Below are positions 8,479 to 15,794 of a stretch of 42,614 nucleotides of DNA, piece by piece. The DNA comes from Phycisphaerales bacterium (GTDB lineage: Bacteria > Planctomycetota > Phycisphaerae > Phycisphaerales > UBA1924): assembly GCA_020847535.1 (NCBI GenBank), contig JADLBU010000008.1, positions 1 through 42,614 of the forward strand, given 5' to 3'. The first letter of the stretch is position 1, and each line of letters opens with the position of its first letter. The position numbers and the translations under genes were made by a program. Under the pieces are notes generated by a model. That model did no database searches and was not told where the DNA came from. It saw only the letters and a list, made by a program, of their open reading frames with translations.

Positions 8479-9030
8479 TCAAGTGGTCGATCGGCTGACG
8501 TGTTGCAGGATTTCGTTGAGGCATTGGTCGGGGGATTTGTTGGTGATCTCGATGATGTAGGTGGCGAGGTCGCGGTAGAGGGGATCGCGAGCGGCGAGCA
8601 CTTGTTCGATCTCGTTGAGCGGGTTGGCGCCGGTGAGGCTGGGGCGGTTGGCGCCTGGGCCTGTTGTTTGCAGGCGAGTGCGGAGAACATCGGCGGGGGC
8701 TCGCAGGTAGATGATGATCGAGCCGCTTGTAGCTGTCTGCTCGCGGAGCAGGTCGCTTGCGCCGAGTGCGGTGGGAGTTCCTCCGCCGAGGGCGAGCACG
8801 AGGGGGGCCCGGAGGAGGCAGTCGCTGAGGGCTTGGGCTTCAGCGCGGCGGAAGGCGGGTTCGCCATCGAGTTGCCAGGCCTCGGCGACCGTCGGGCGGT
8901 TGAGAAGCTGAGGGGTGATCGTGTCCAGATCGGTGAAGGGGAGGGAGAGGCGTTTTGCGAGCTGTGGACCCAGCGTGGTTTTCCCGCTGCCGCGGAGTCC
9001 CAGGAGGATGATGTGGCCTGCGGGCTTCAT
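8479..9030 (-). CDS. aroK: Shikimate kinase
   Basis: 183 residues. The enzyme phosphorylates the 3-hydroxyl of shikimate with ATP, step five of the chorismate pathway. The Walker A motif GLRGSGKTT is at residues 11-19. FTDLDTITPQLL supplies the shikimate-binding Asp region, GEPAFRRAEAQAL the conserved FRxxE block, and LALGGGTP the GGG motif. RPSLTG belongs to the lid. It begins 53 bp after hisD on the same strand, so it is probably the last gene of the histidine operon or is read through from it. The context couples aromatic and histidine synthesis only by position. The length is typical. Confidence 0.93.
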   Translation of the reverse strand: MKPAGHIILLGLRGSGKTTLGPQLAKRLSLPFTDLDTITPQLLNRPTVAEAWQLDGEPAFRRAEAQALSDCLLRAPLVLALGGGTPTALGASDLLREQTATSGSIIIYLRAPADVLRTRLQTTGPGANRPSLTGANPLNEIEQVLAARDPLYRDLATYIIEITNKSPDQCLNEILQHVSRSTT

Positions 9031-9083
9031 GGGTGCAGGAGGGTATTCGCGGATCGCGGGCCGGAGCGCTGATTGAAGAGCGG

Positions 9084-10364
9084 TCAGGGCAGGCGAGTTT
9101 CCGCGGCTCTGGCGTGGGCTTCGAGGCCTTCGGCACGGGCGAACGTGGCGATATCTGTGTAGAGTTGGGGATCCAGTGGGCGATCGGCGCGGATGAAGGT
9201 GCGGATGCGGAGGAAGTGGAAGACCGAGAGGCCGCCGGTGAATCGGGCGGTGCCGCCGGTGGGGAGCGTGTGGTTGGGTCCGAGGCCGTAATCGCCGATG
9301 ACCTCGGCTGCGCTGTGGCCTATGAAGATGGCGCCGTAGTTCCGGCAGCGGGCGGCGAGCGTATCGGGGTTGCGGGTCATGACCTCGAGGTGCTCGGGGG
9401 CGAGCGCATCGGAGATGGCGATCGCCTGGTCGAGGGAGTCGCAGATCACGATGCCGCCGTTGGTGAGGGCTTGGCGAGCGATGTCGGCGGTCGGGAGTGT
9501 GGGGAGCTGCCTGGCCAGCTGATCTTCAACGGCATCGGCGAGCACGGTGCCCGTCGTGATGAGCCAGACGGCGGCCTGGGTGTCGTGCTCGGCCTGGGCG
9601 AGCATGTCGGCGGCGAGCTTGCGCGGATCGGCGGAGTCATCGGCGATAATGAGGACTTCGCTGGGGCCGGCGAGCATGTCGATGCCGACACGACCGAAGA
9701 GGAGTTGCTTGGCGGCGGTGACCCATTGGTTGCCGGGACCGGCGAGCACATCGCAGGCGGGGATGGATCCTGCGCCGAGTCCGAGGGCGGCGATCGCGTG
9801 TGCGCCGCCGATGGGAATGAGGTTGTCAGCGCCGGCGATCCCGGCGGCGGCGAGCGTGATCGCGGTGGGCTTGGGCGAGGCGAGCCAGACTTCCTGCACA
9901 CCTGCTGCGCGTGCGGTGCAGACGGTCATGAGGACGGATGAGGGGAGCGGGTAGCGGCCGCCTGGGGCGTAGCAGCCAGCGCGGTGGATGGGGGCGATCG
10001 TGTGGCCGATGGCTGCGCCGGACTGGTTGATGGAGAGATCGGTGAGGGTACTGCGCTGGGCGGTGGCGAAGTTGGTGATGCGCTCGGCGGCCTTTTCGAG
10101 GATTCGGCGATGCTCCCGGTCGATTCGATCGATTGCTGATCGGAGGGCGGCTCGCTCGATGATCAGGGGCTCTCCGGGCTTGATGTCACCGAGGCGCTGG
10201 GCGTGCTCTTGGACGGCATCGATGCCGCGTCGGCGGACATCGTCGATGATCGCGGCGGCGAGCGTGAGGGCCTGGGGATCGACGGCTTGGCGCTGTGCGC
10301 GTTGTACCTGATCGGGGGTCAAGCGCGGGAGGAGACGGGATGGCGGTGCATTCGGGGTGCTCAT
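9084..10364 (-). CDS. hisD: Histidinol dehydrogenase
   Basis: 426 residues. HisD carries out the last two steps of histidine synthesis, oxidising L-histidinol through histidinal to histidine with two NAD+ at a Zn site. Characteristic blocks are present: YAPGGRYPLPSSVLMT, GGAHAIAALGLGAGSIP, LAGPGNQWVTAAKQLLFG, DMLAGPSEVLIIAD, ADMLAQAEHD (zinc-site Gln and His), APEHLEVMTR and GLGPNHTLPTGGTARFTGG. Its ATG overlaps the stop of the HisA/I/E fusion by 4 nt (ATGA), implying translational coupling. In fungi the equivalent domain is fused C-terminally to HisI-HisE; here it is a separate chain in the same order. Confidence 0.96.
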   Translation of the reverse strand: MSTPNAPPSRLLPRLTPDQVQRAQRQAVDPQALTLAAAIIDDVRRRGIDAVQEHAQRLGDIKPGEPLIIERAALRSAIDRIDREHRRILEKAAERITNFATAQRSTLTDLSINQSGAAIGHTIAPIHRAGCYAPGGRYPLPSSVLMTVCTARAAGVQEVWLASPKPTAITLAAAGIAGADNLIPIGGAHAIAALGLGAGSIPACDVLAGPGNQWVTAAKQLLFGRVGIDMLAGPSEVLIIADDSADPRKLAADMLAQAEHDTQAAVWLITTGTVLADAVEDQLARQLPTLPTADIARQALTNGGIVICDSLDQAIAISDALAPEHLEVMTRNPDTLAARCRNYGAIFIGHSAAEVIGDYGLGPNHTLPTGGTARFTGGLSVFHFLRIRTFIRADRPLDPQLYTDIATFARAEGLEAHARAAETRLP

Positions 10365-11641
10365 GGCATGGCCTCCGGCTTGCTTTCCGGTTTGGCATCA
10401 CCGCCGCGGCGGCTGACTTTCAAGGCTCGCCGTTCGAGTTCCCGCTCGACCGCGGAGAGCGGGATGCCGGCGGCGGTGAGGCGCATGAGGGTGAAGTAGA
10501 GGAGATCGGCGGCTTCCTGGACGATGTGCTCGGGAGTGGCGGCGTCGGTGAGTTCCCGGGCTTCTTCGAGGAGCTTGGAGCGCAGGAGAGCGGGATCGGC
10601 GAGGAGGCGTGCGGTGTAGGAACCCGCCGCGGGCTGGGTCTTCAGCTGAGTGAGGCGTGCGGCGAGGCGTGGAAGGCCCCAGGTCGTGCCCCAGCAGGTA
10701 TCGGTTCCGCGATGACAGAAGCCGGGGTGAGCCTGACGTACGGTGAAGCGCAGGGCATCGCGATCGCAGTCGAGATCGATGCGGAGGAGTTGCTGTGATG
10801 CGCCGGAGGTGTCACCCTTGCGCCACACACCGCGCTTGCGGGAGTGATAGACACCGGCGCGTTCGGAGAGGGCGGCCTTGAGACTCTCGCGGCTGGAGTA
10901 GACGAGGCCGCGGGCGAGGCCGTGCTCATCGACGACCACGGTGGGCCAGAGGCCATCGGGGCGGTCGGAGGTGAGGCATGCGGCGAGCGAGTCGTCGAGT
11001 GAGAGAAGACCCTTGTAGAGGGCCATTCCGACTTGGGCATCGACGCCGAGGCGATCGAGTTCGCCGATCTCGGCCGCGGTGCGGATCCCGCCGGCCGCGG
11101 TGAGTTGAGCGCCGCTCGCGGCTTCGACCAGGGGCTGGATGCGGGACATGTTCATGCCGGAGAGGGTGCCTTCCGCCTCGACGAAGGTGACGAGGAAACC
11201 GCCGACCAGCGGGGCGAGTTCGCGGACGCGATCGACGACGCGAGCATCGGTGGTGGTGTTCCAGCCCTCAACGACGACTTTGTCATCCCGGCCATCGACG
11301 GCGGCGATCAGGCGATCCTTGGGGAGCTGGGAGAGGACTTCGGGAACTGCGCGTGTTCCGAGGATGACCTTGGCAGCGCCGGCATCGAGCCATTGGCGTG
11401 CGGTATCGGCATCGCGGATGCCCCCGCCGACGCGGCAGCGGGCGAGCTTAAGGAGGTCGGCGATCACATCGGCATTGGATCCGCGGCCCATGGCGGCGTC
11501 GAGGTCGATGACGGCGATCTCTCCGACGATGCCGAAGCGCTCGGCGAGCGGACGCGGATCCCCGGCATCGAGGACCTTGGTTTTGCCCTGGACGAGCTGG
11601 ACAGCGCGGCCATCCATGAGGTCGATTGAAGGGATGATCAT
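10361..11641 (-). CDS. HisA-HisI-HisE trifunctional fusion protein
   Basis: 426 residues. The start is ATG 11641 (MIIPSIDLMDG, with GGAG upstream), not the in-frame ATG at 11755 inside hisF. Residues 1-222 are a HisA barrel (ProFAR isomerase): D7 in SIDL, GGGIRDADTA, D116 in AAVDGRDDK, T152, and AAGGIRTAAEI. The usual TDIxRDGT loop is altered to TFVEAEGT. Residues 225-320 are HisI (PR-AMP cyclohydrolase): GVYHSRKRGVWRKGDTSG, DCDRDA, and C292, C309 and C316 as Zn ligands. Residues 340-405 are HisE (PR-ATP pyrophosphohydrolase): LLEEARELTDA and QEAADLLYF. Together these catalyse steps 2, 3 and 4. HisIE fusions are common; HisA fused in front is unusual to me. It starts 16 bp after hisF and overlaps hisD by 4 nt. 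Confidence 0.93.
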   Translation of the reverse strand: MIIPSIDLMDGRAVQLVQGKTKVLDAGDPRPLAERFGIVGEIAVIDLDAAMGRGSNADVIADLLKLARCRVGGGIRDADTARQWLDAGAAKVILGTRAVPEVLSQLPKDRLIAAVDGRDDKVVVEGWNTTTDARVVDRVRELAPLVGGFLVTFVEAEGTLSGMNMSRIQPLVEAASGAQLTAAGGIRTAAEIGELDRLGVDAQVGMALYKGLLSLDDSLAACLTSDRPDGLWPTVVVDEHGLARGLVYSSRESLKAALSERAGVYHSRKRGVWRKGDTSGASQQLLRIDLDCDRDALRFTVRQAHPGFCHRGTDTCWGTTWGLPRLAARLTQLKTQPAAGSYTARLLADPALLRSKLLEEARELTDAATPEHIVQEAADLLYFTLMRLTAAGIPLSAVERELERRALKVSRRGGDAKPESKPEAMP

Positions 11642-11657
11642 GGGAACTCCGGGCGAA

Positions 11658-12416
11658 TCACTGGCGGGTGGGGATGCCGGAAGCGGCGAGCTGGCGTTTG
11701 ACGGAATCGACGGTCCACAGGCCATCGTGGAAGATGGATGCAGCAAGCACGGCATCGACGCCGGCGCGTATGGCGGCGACGAGGTCGTCGGGGCCGGAAG
11801 CGCCGCCGGAGGCGATCACGGGGACGCTGGCCGCGGTTGAGATGGCGCGGAGGAGATCGATGTCGTAGCCGGAACCGACACCATCGCGATCGATGCTGGT
11901 GAGGAGAATCTCGCCAGCGCCAAGGGCGACGGCCTGGGTTGCCCATGTAATCGCATCAAGGCCGGTCCGGTGCTTGCCGGAGCGGGTGACGACTTCCCAA
12001 GAGGATTGCGTGGGGCGCAATGCAGCATCGAGGGCGAGCACGATGCATTGGCAGCCGAAGCGATCGGCGAGCCGTGTGAGGAGTGCGGGTTCGTTGACGG
12101 CGGCGGTGTTGACGGCGACCTTGTCAGCGCCTGCATCGAGCATCGCTGCGGCATCATCGGCGGTCCGGACACCTCCACCGACGGTCAGGGGGAGGGAGAG
12201 GGCTTCGCGGACGGCGGCGATCGTCCTGAGTGCGGCTTGGCGACCTTCGAGCGTTGCGGAGACATCGAGGAGGACGATTTCATCAGCTCCGTGGTCCTGG
12301 TAGATCGCCGCGCGGGAGGCGGGATCGCCGGCATCGCGGAGGTTGGCGAACTGGACACCCTTGACGATGCGGCCATCGCGGACATCGAGGCAGGGGATGA
12401 TGCGGGGGATCAGCAT
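11658..12416 (-). CDS. hisF: Imidazole glycerol phosphate synthase, cyclase subunit HisF
   Basis: 252 residues, a standard-length TIM barrel. HisF uses ammonia delivered by HisH to convert PRFAR into imidazole glycerol phosphate and AICAR. Catalytic Asp residues lie in PCLDVRDGRIVKGVQF and in CIVLALDAA. Phosphate-binding segments GGGVRTADDA, KVAVNTAAV, LTSIDRDGVGSGYD and ASGGASGPDDL are all canonical, in contrast to the altered loop in the HisA domain next door. It overlaps hisH by 7 nt and is followed 16 bp later by the HisA/I/E fusion. It should form the usual HisFH heterodimer with the neighbouring product. Confidence 0.96.
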   Translation of the reverse strand: MLIPRIIPCLDVRDGRIVKGVQFANLRDAGDPASRAAIYQDHGADEIVLLDVSATLEGRQAALRTIAAVREALSLPLTVGGGVRTADDAAAMLDAGADKVAVNTAAVNEPALLTRLADRFGCQCIVLALDAALRPTQSSWEVVTRSGKHRTGLDAITWATQAVALGAGEILLTSIDRDGVGSGYDIDLLRAISTAASVPVIASGGASGPDDLVAAIRAGVDAVLAASIFHDGLWTVDSVKRQLAASGIPTRQ

Positions 12417-13048
12417 GGGATCGCCTCCGCGCGCTGGGCCGGGATGCCGGCGGATGTGAGCCAGCGGGAGATGAGCTGGGCGCCCCAGGGGCCTGAGAGT
12501 TCGGGGTGGAACTGGCAGGCGAGCATGGGGCCGCGTTCGATCGCGGCGATCAATGGTTCGCCGTGCGTGGATGACGCGGAAGCCCAGCCTGCGGGGGCTT
12601 GGGCAGCGCGATAGGAATTGGCGTAATAGGCAAAGCCGGGCTTGAGGAGCGAGCAGGCGGGATCGGGCTGGACTTGGTTCCAGCCGAGTTGGGGGATGCG
12701 GATGTTGCCGGTGAACTTTGAGATCGTGCCGGGGACGATGCCTAGGCCGCGGATGCCGGGGGCTTCCTGGCTGGATTCGAAAAGGAGTTGCATACCCAGG
12801 CAGATGCAGAGGGTGGGGCGGGCGGCGGCGAATCGTGCCTTGAGTACATCGGCGATGCCCAGTTCATCAATCGCGCGCATGCCGGGGGAGAATGCGCCGA
12901 CGCCGGGTAGAACGAGGGCGGTCGCCTGATCGATCACCGTACGGTCGGCGGTCATGACGGGTTCACCGCCGGCCCTTCGGATCGCGGCGAGCACGGAGGC
13001 GATGTTGGCGATCCCGGTGCGGACGATGTACACCTGCGCGGGCGGCAT
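12410..13048 (-). CDS. hisH: Imidazole glycerol phosphate synthase, glutaminase subunit HisH
   Basis: 212 residues, class I glutamine amidotransferase. It releases ammonia from glutamine and passes it to HisF. The nucleophile is C83 in TLCICLGMQLLFESS, and the catalytic His and Glu are in ACQFHPELSG. LPGVGAFSPGM, the QLGWNQV stretch and YYANSYRA (usually YFVHSY) are family blocks. Its ATG shares one base with the hisB stop (TAATG), and its 3' end overlaps hisF by 7 nt, which fits the need for matched subunit amounts. Confidence 0.95.
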   Translation of the reverse strand: MPPAQVYIVRTGIANIASVLAAIRRAGGEPVMTADRTVIDQATALVLPGVGAFSPGMRAIDELGIADVLKARFAAARPTLCICLGMQLLFESSQEAPGIRGLGIVPGTISKFTGNIRIPQLGWNQVQPDPACSLLKPGFAYYANSYRAAQAPAGWASASSTHGEPLIAAIERGPMLACQFHPELSGPWGAQLISRWLTSAGIPAQRAEAIPC

Positions 13049-13662
13049 TACAGCACTCCCTTGGTGCTGGGGATGTCAGCGCTGCCTGTGCGGGCGATCG
13101 CGGATCGCAGGGCAAGCGCGAACGCCTTGAAGGCGGATTCGAGACGGTGGTGGTCGTTGGCGCCGCGGATGACATCGAGGTGGAGGCAGAACCGGCCGGC
13201 TGTGGCGAGCGAGTTGAAGAAATGCGGGGCGTTCTCGCAGGAAAGGTCCCCGAGCTTTTCGCGGGTGAGACCCAAATCGATGCTCGCGTGCGGGCGGGTG
13301 GCCAGGTCGATGACCGCGCGAGAGAGGGATTCATCGAGCGGGGCGTAGGCATGGGCGAAGCGGGTGATTCCGCGGCGATCGGCGAGGGCCTGGTCGATCG
13401 CAGCGCCCAATGCCAGAGCGCAGTCTTCGACGGTGTGGTGATCATCGACCTGGAGATCGCCTTTGCATTCGAGGGAGAGGTCGAGGCTCGCGTGGCAGGC
13501 GAGCGCTGTGAGCATGTGGTCGAGGAAGCCGATGCCGGAGCGGATGGAAGTTGTGCCAGCGCCATCGAGCGTGAGCGAGAGTTGGACCTGTGTTTCGCGT
13601 GTGTTGCGGGTGATGTCGGCGCGGCGGGGTTGCATCGGTGCGGTGGTAGATATCTGGCTCAT
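13048..13662 (-). CDS. hisB: Imidazoleglycerol-phosphate dehydratase (monofunctional)
   Basis: 204 residues, the length of the stand-alone dehydratase. It removes water from imidazole glycerol phosphate to give imidazole acetol phosphate at a di-Mn site. Metal-ligand motifs are visible: GFLDHMLTALACHASLDL, DDHHTVEDCALALG, ENAPHFFNSLA, and RGANDHHRLESAFKAFA. There is no N-terminal HAD domain, so the histidinol-phosphatase step is not supplied by this protein. The start overlaps hisC by 4 nt (ATGA), and the stop shares a base with the hisH start. Confidence 0.96.
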   Translation of the reverse strand: MSQISTTAPMQPRRADITRNTRETQVQLSLTLDGAGTTSIRSGIGFLDHMLTALACHASLDLSLECKGDLQVDDHHTVEDCALALGAAIDQALADRRGITRFAHAYAPLDESLSRAVIDLATRPHASIDLGLTREKLGDLSCENAPHFFNSLATAGRFCLHLDVIRGANDHHRLESAFKAFALALRSAIARTGSADIPSTKGVL

Positions 13663-14720
13663 GCGGACTCCTTCAGGGCGCGGATGAGGCGAGCGAATCG
13701 GAATGGATCCCCGGGGCAGGTGATGCGGAGCCAGCCCTCGAGATCCGGGCGGTTCTCGAACTTACGGATGGCGATCCCGCGGGATAGGAGGGTGGTGAAG
13801 AGGCGAGAGGGGTCGGCGGGCTTGGTGAGAACGAAGTTGGCATGGGAATCGAGCGTTTGGGAGCCTTGTGTGCGGAGCAGTCGCGTGAGTTCATCTCGCT
13901 CGTTGCGGACCTGGGCCACACCGGCGAGCATGGCATCTCGCAGGTTCAGCGCGGCCCAGCCTGCGAGCGCTGCGGAGAGGCCTGTGACCGCGTAGGGCTG
14001 CCCCACTGCTCTGAGCCAGGAGATGACATCGGCGGTGCCGGCGGCGTAGCCGATGCGCAGGCCGGCGAGCGCCCATGCCTTGCTGAAGGTGCGAACGATG
14101 ATCGCGTTGGGGAGGCTGAGAGCGAGCGGGGTCAGGTCTTCGTCGGCGAACTCGGTGTAGGCGAGGTCGGCGATCAGCAGTGCGTTGGGAGCGGCCTGGG
14201 AGAGTCGGATGAGATCGCGGGCGGTTGCAATCTCGCCGGTGGGGTTGTTGGGGGTGACGATGAAGATCGCGCGGGTGCGATCGGTGATGGTGGGGATTAT
14301 CTGGTCGGTGGGGAAGGAGCCGGTCATCCAGGGGACCTGGAGGAGGGAGCCGCCGGCGAGCCGGATGTAGCGCGGGATCATCTCGAAGGTGGGTGTGGTG
14401 GCGATCGCCTCCGCTCCGGGATCGATGACGGCCTGGCAGATTCGCGCGAGGGCATCATCGCCGCCGGCGGTGGCGAGCAGGCGTGAGCGGTCGAGGTTGA
14501 GCTGGGCTGCGAGCGTGTCTTCGAGGGTGGTGATGTCGGGGTAGCGGCGCGCAGCTTCGGCGAGCAGGGCCGTCGGGAGGCGATCGAGGCCGAGACGACC
14601 GAGGAGCGAGTGCGGCCCCTCGTTGGCATCGAGCCAGAGATCGATCGCCGCCTTTCCGTCATCGGCAGCGCGGACATAGGGCTTTGCATCGGCAGCACGG
14701 GAGGATGGAATGATCGCCAT
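13659..14720 (-). CDS. hisC: Histidinol-phosphate aminotransferase
   Basis: 353 residues from ATG 14720; the longer frame upstream lies inside hisG and is not family-like. HisC transfers an amino group from glutamate to imidazole acetol phosphate, using PLP. Motifs: DANEGPHSLLGR near the N-terminus, ATAGGDDALARI, VTPNNPTGEIATA, LIADLAYTEFAD (PLP Asp and Tyr), and RTFSKAWALAGLRIGYA with the Schiff-base Lys. The C-terminal WLRITCPGD contains the substrate Arg. ATG and the hisG stop share one base (TGATG), and the 3' end overlaps hisB by 4 nt, so it is tightly coupled to both neighbours. Confidence 0.95.
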   Translation of the reverse strand: MAIIPSSRAADAKPYVRAADDGKAAIDLWLDANEGPHSLLGRLGLDRLPTALLAEAARRYPDITTLEDTLAAQLNLDRSRLLATAGGDDALARICQAVIDPGAEAIATTPTFEMIPRYIRLAGGSLLQVPWMTGSFPTDQIIPTITDRTRAIFIVTPNNPTGEIATARDLIRLSQAAPNALLIADLAYTEFADEDLTPLALSLPNAIIVRTFSKAWALAGLRIGYAAGTADVISWLRAVGQPYAVTGLSAALAGWAALNLRDAMLAGVAQVRNERDELTRLLRTQGSQTLDSHANFVLTKPADPSRLFTTLLSRGIAIRKFENRPDLEGWLRITCPGDPFRFARLIRALKESA

Positions 14721-15598
14721 CACGGCACCACCTGGGCGAGGGGTGTGATGACGATGTCGCTGCCGCCGCGTGCCTTGATGAGGGGGATCAGGCGTGGCAA
14801 CTGGTCGCGCAGGACCGCAGACTTGACTGCAAAGCCAGCATCGCCGTGCAGCTTGGCCATCGTGGGCTCGCGCATGCACGGCAGGATCGCGACGACATCT
14901 TCGAGGCGATCGGCGGGGACGTTGAGCTCGAGCATGACTCGACGGCGGGCATCAAGGACGGAGCGGACGAGCATCGTGATGTCCTCGATCTGGGATCGGC
15001 GTGATGGATCTTCCCAGGCCTTGGGGCTGGCGTAGAGGCGGGTGGAGGATCGAATGATCTCCTCGACGACGGCAAGGCCGTTGGCTTCAAGGGTGGCGCC
15101 ACTGGCGGCGATATCGATGATGCAGTCGGCATCTTCGGGTGGGAAGACCTCTGTGGCGCCGTAGGAGCGGACGAAGGAGTCGCCGCGGTTACGCTGCTCG
15201 ATCCAGCGGCGGGAGAGACGCTCGAGCTCGGATGTGACCACCAACGGGCGATTCGGGAGGCGGCCATTCGTGAGCATCGCGCGGGGGGCGGCGACCACGA
15301 TGCGGACCTGGTCGAGGCCGGTGTCGAGGACTTCGACGAGGCCGGCATTCATCTCCTGGACCCAGTCTCCACCGGCGAACCCGATCTCGCGGGTGCCGTT
15401 GTGGAGCATCTCGACGATGTTCTGCGGCTTCAGGATCTTGCACTCGATGCCGGGGGTGGAGACGGTTGGCCGATAACCTCGGGCGGAGAGACCGATGCGG
15501 ATGCCGGCCTCGGCGAGCAGCTGCACGACGCCGTCGTGCATGCGGCCTTTGGGGATCGCCAGCCTGATGGGGTTGTCCTGGGCTACCTGCGGGCTCAT
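14720..15598 (-). CDS. hisG: ATP phosphoribosyltransferase, long form
   Basis: 292 residues. HisG catalyses the committed step of histidine synthesis, joining ATP and PRPP to phosphoribosyl-ATP, and is usually inhibited by histidine. LAIPKGRMHDGVVQLL, GFAGGDWVQEM, the EVFPPEDADCIIDIAASGATLEANGL stretch containing the PRPP-binding loop, and the C-terminal regulatory domain (MLELNVPADRLEDVVAILPCMREPTM) mark the long form, which does not need HisZ. CCAGGAG stands six bases before the ATG. It is the first structural gene of the operon and lies 51 bp downstream of the attenuator terminator, so both enzyme activity and transcription are probably controlled by histidine. Confidence 0.95.
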   Translation of the reverse strand: MSPQVAQDNPIRLAIPKGRMHDGVVQLLAEAGIRIGLSARGYRPTVSTPGIECKILKPQNIVEMLHNGTREIGFAGGDWVQEMNAGLVEVLDTGLDQVRIVVAAPRAMLTNGRLPNRPLVVTSELERLSRRWIEQRNRGDSFVRSYGATEVFPPEDADCIIDIAASGATLEANGLAVVEEIIRSSTRLYASPKAWEDPSRRSQIEDITMLVRSVLDARRRVMLELNVPADRLEDVVAILPCMREPTMAKLHGDAGFAVKSAVLRDQLPRLIPLIKARGGSDIVITPLAQVVP

Positions 15599-15649
15599 GC
15601 GGAACTCCTGGGGGTCTGTTCCGCCGGCCTGGCCCGGTGCGATCGGCTC

Positions 15650-15683
15650 AAAAACAGATCGACGCCGGGCGGGGCCGGCGTCG
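15650..15683 (-). terminator. Attenuator terminator upstream of hisG
   Basis: On the minus strand CGACGCCGG (15683-15675), loop CCCCGC, and CCGGCGTCG (15668-15660) form a perfect 9-bp GC-rich stem. ATCTGTTTTT (15659-15650) follows directly. This is an intrinsic terminator placed between the His-rich leader ORF and the hisG ribosome-binding site. Its 5' arm is also the 3' end of the antiterminator, so the two structures exclude each other. Confidence 0.88.
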
Positions 15684-15729
15684 AGTCGTGAACCTCAAAC
15701 GTGTTTCGTCGGGGTCACACCGTCACCGG
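15675..15729 (-). promoter_or_regulatory. Candidate antiterminator hairpin of the his attenuator
   Basis: The minus-strand segment 15729-15713 (CCGGTGACGGTGTGACC) can pair with 15694-15675 (GGTTCACGACTCGACGCCGG). I count CCGGUG with CGCCGG (6 bp, one G-U), an A-A mismatch, CGG with UCG (3 bp, one G-U), a small internal loop, GUGA with UCAC (4 bp), and CC with GG past a bulged U. The 5' arm contains the leader stop codon (15725-15723). A ribosome terminating there would block this hairpin; one stalled at the His codons would leave it free. Folding was done by eye. Confidence 0.72.
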
Positions 15730-15785
15730 TCCATGCGGGTGGCATGGTGATGATGGTGGCCGTGATGGAAGGAAGCGGTCTGCAC
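15723..15785 (-). CDS. hisL: Histidine operon leader peptide
   Basis: A 20-codon ORF from GTG 15785-15783 to TGA 15725-15723 encodes MQTASFHHGHHHHHATRMDR. Seven of the eight codons 7-14 are His, a mix of CAT and CAC. It is too short for routine gene calling. It lies 125 bp upstream of hisG, the first gene of a complete his operon, and is followed by a pause hairpin, an antiterminator and an intrinsic terminator. The only in-frame start after an upstream TAG is this GTG. There is no Shine-Dalgarno sequence; a promoter-like sequence would start the transcript about 2-4 nt before the GTG, so translation may be leaderless. Its role would be to sense charged tRNA-His: ribosome stalling at the His run lets the antiterminator form. 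The pattern parallels the enterobacterial HisL (His codon run, then stop). Confidence 0.88.
   Translation of the reverse strand: MQTASFHHGHHHHHATRMDR
15731..15747 (-). promoter_or_regulatory. Hairpin over the end of the his leader ORF (1:2 / pause hairpin)
   Basis: CCATGC (15747-15742), loop CACCC, and GCATGG (15736-15731) form a perfect 6-bp stem covering the last His codons to the Asp codon of the leader. In the absence of translation it would form first and favour the terminator. A ribosome stalled on the His run would cover its 5' arm. Confidence 0.65.
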
Positions 15786-15794
15786 GTGTGGTAA

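Noticed and set aside
15660..15683. The GC-rich hairpin as a simple 3' terminator of the FecR-type gene
   Set aside because: It lies about 150 bp beyond that gene's stop, with a promoter-like sequence and the His-run ORF in between, and its arm is shared with an antiterminator.
15495..15794. Plus-strand frame over the his leader (contains MVMMVAVM)
   Set aside because: It is the complement of the His codon run; no RBS and no family, while the minus strand has the ordered attenuator elements.
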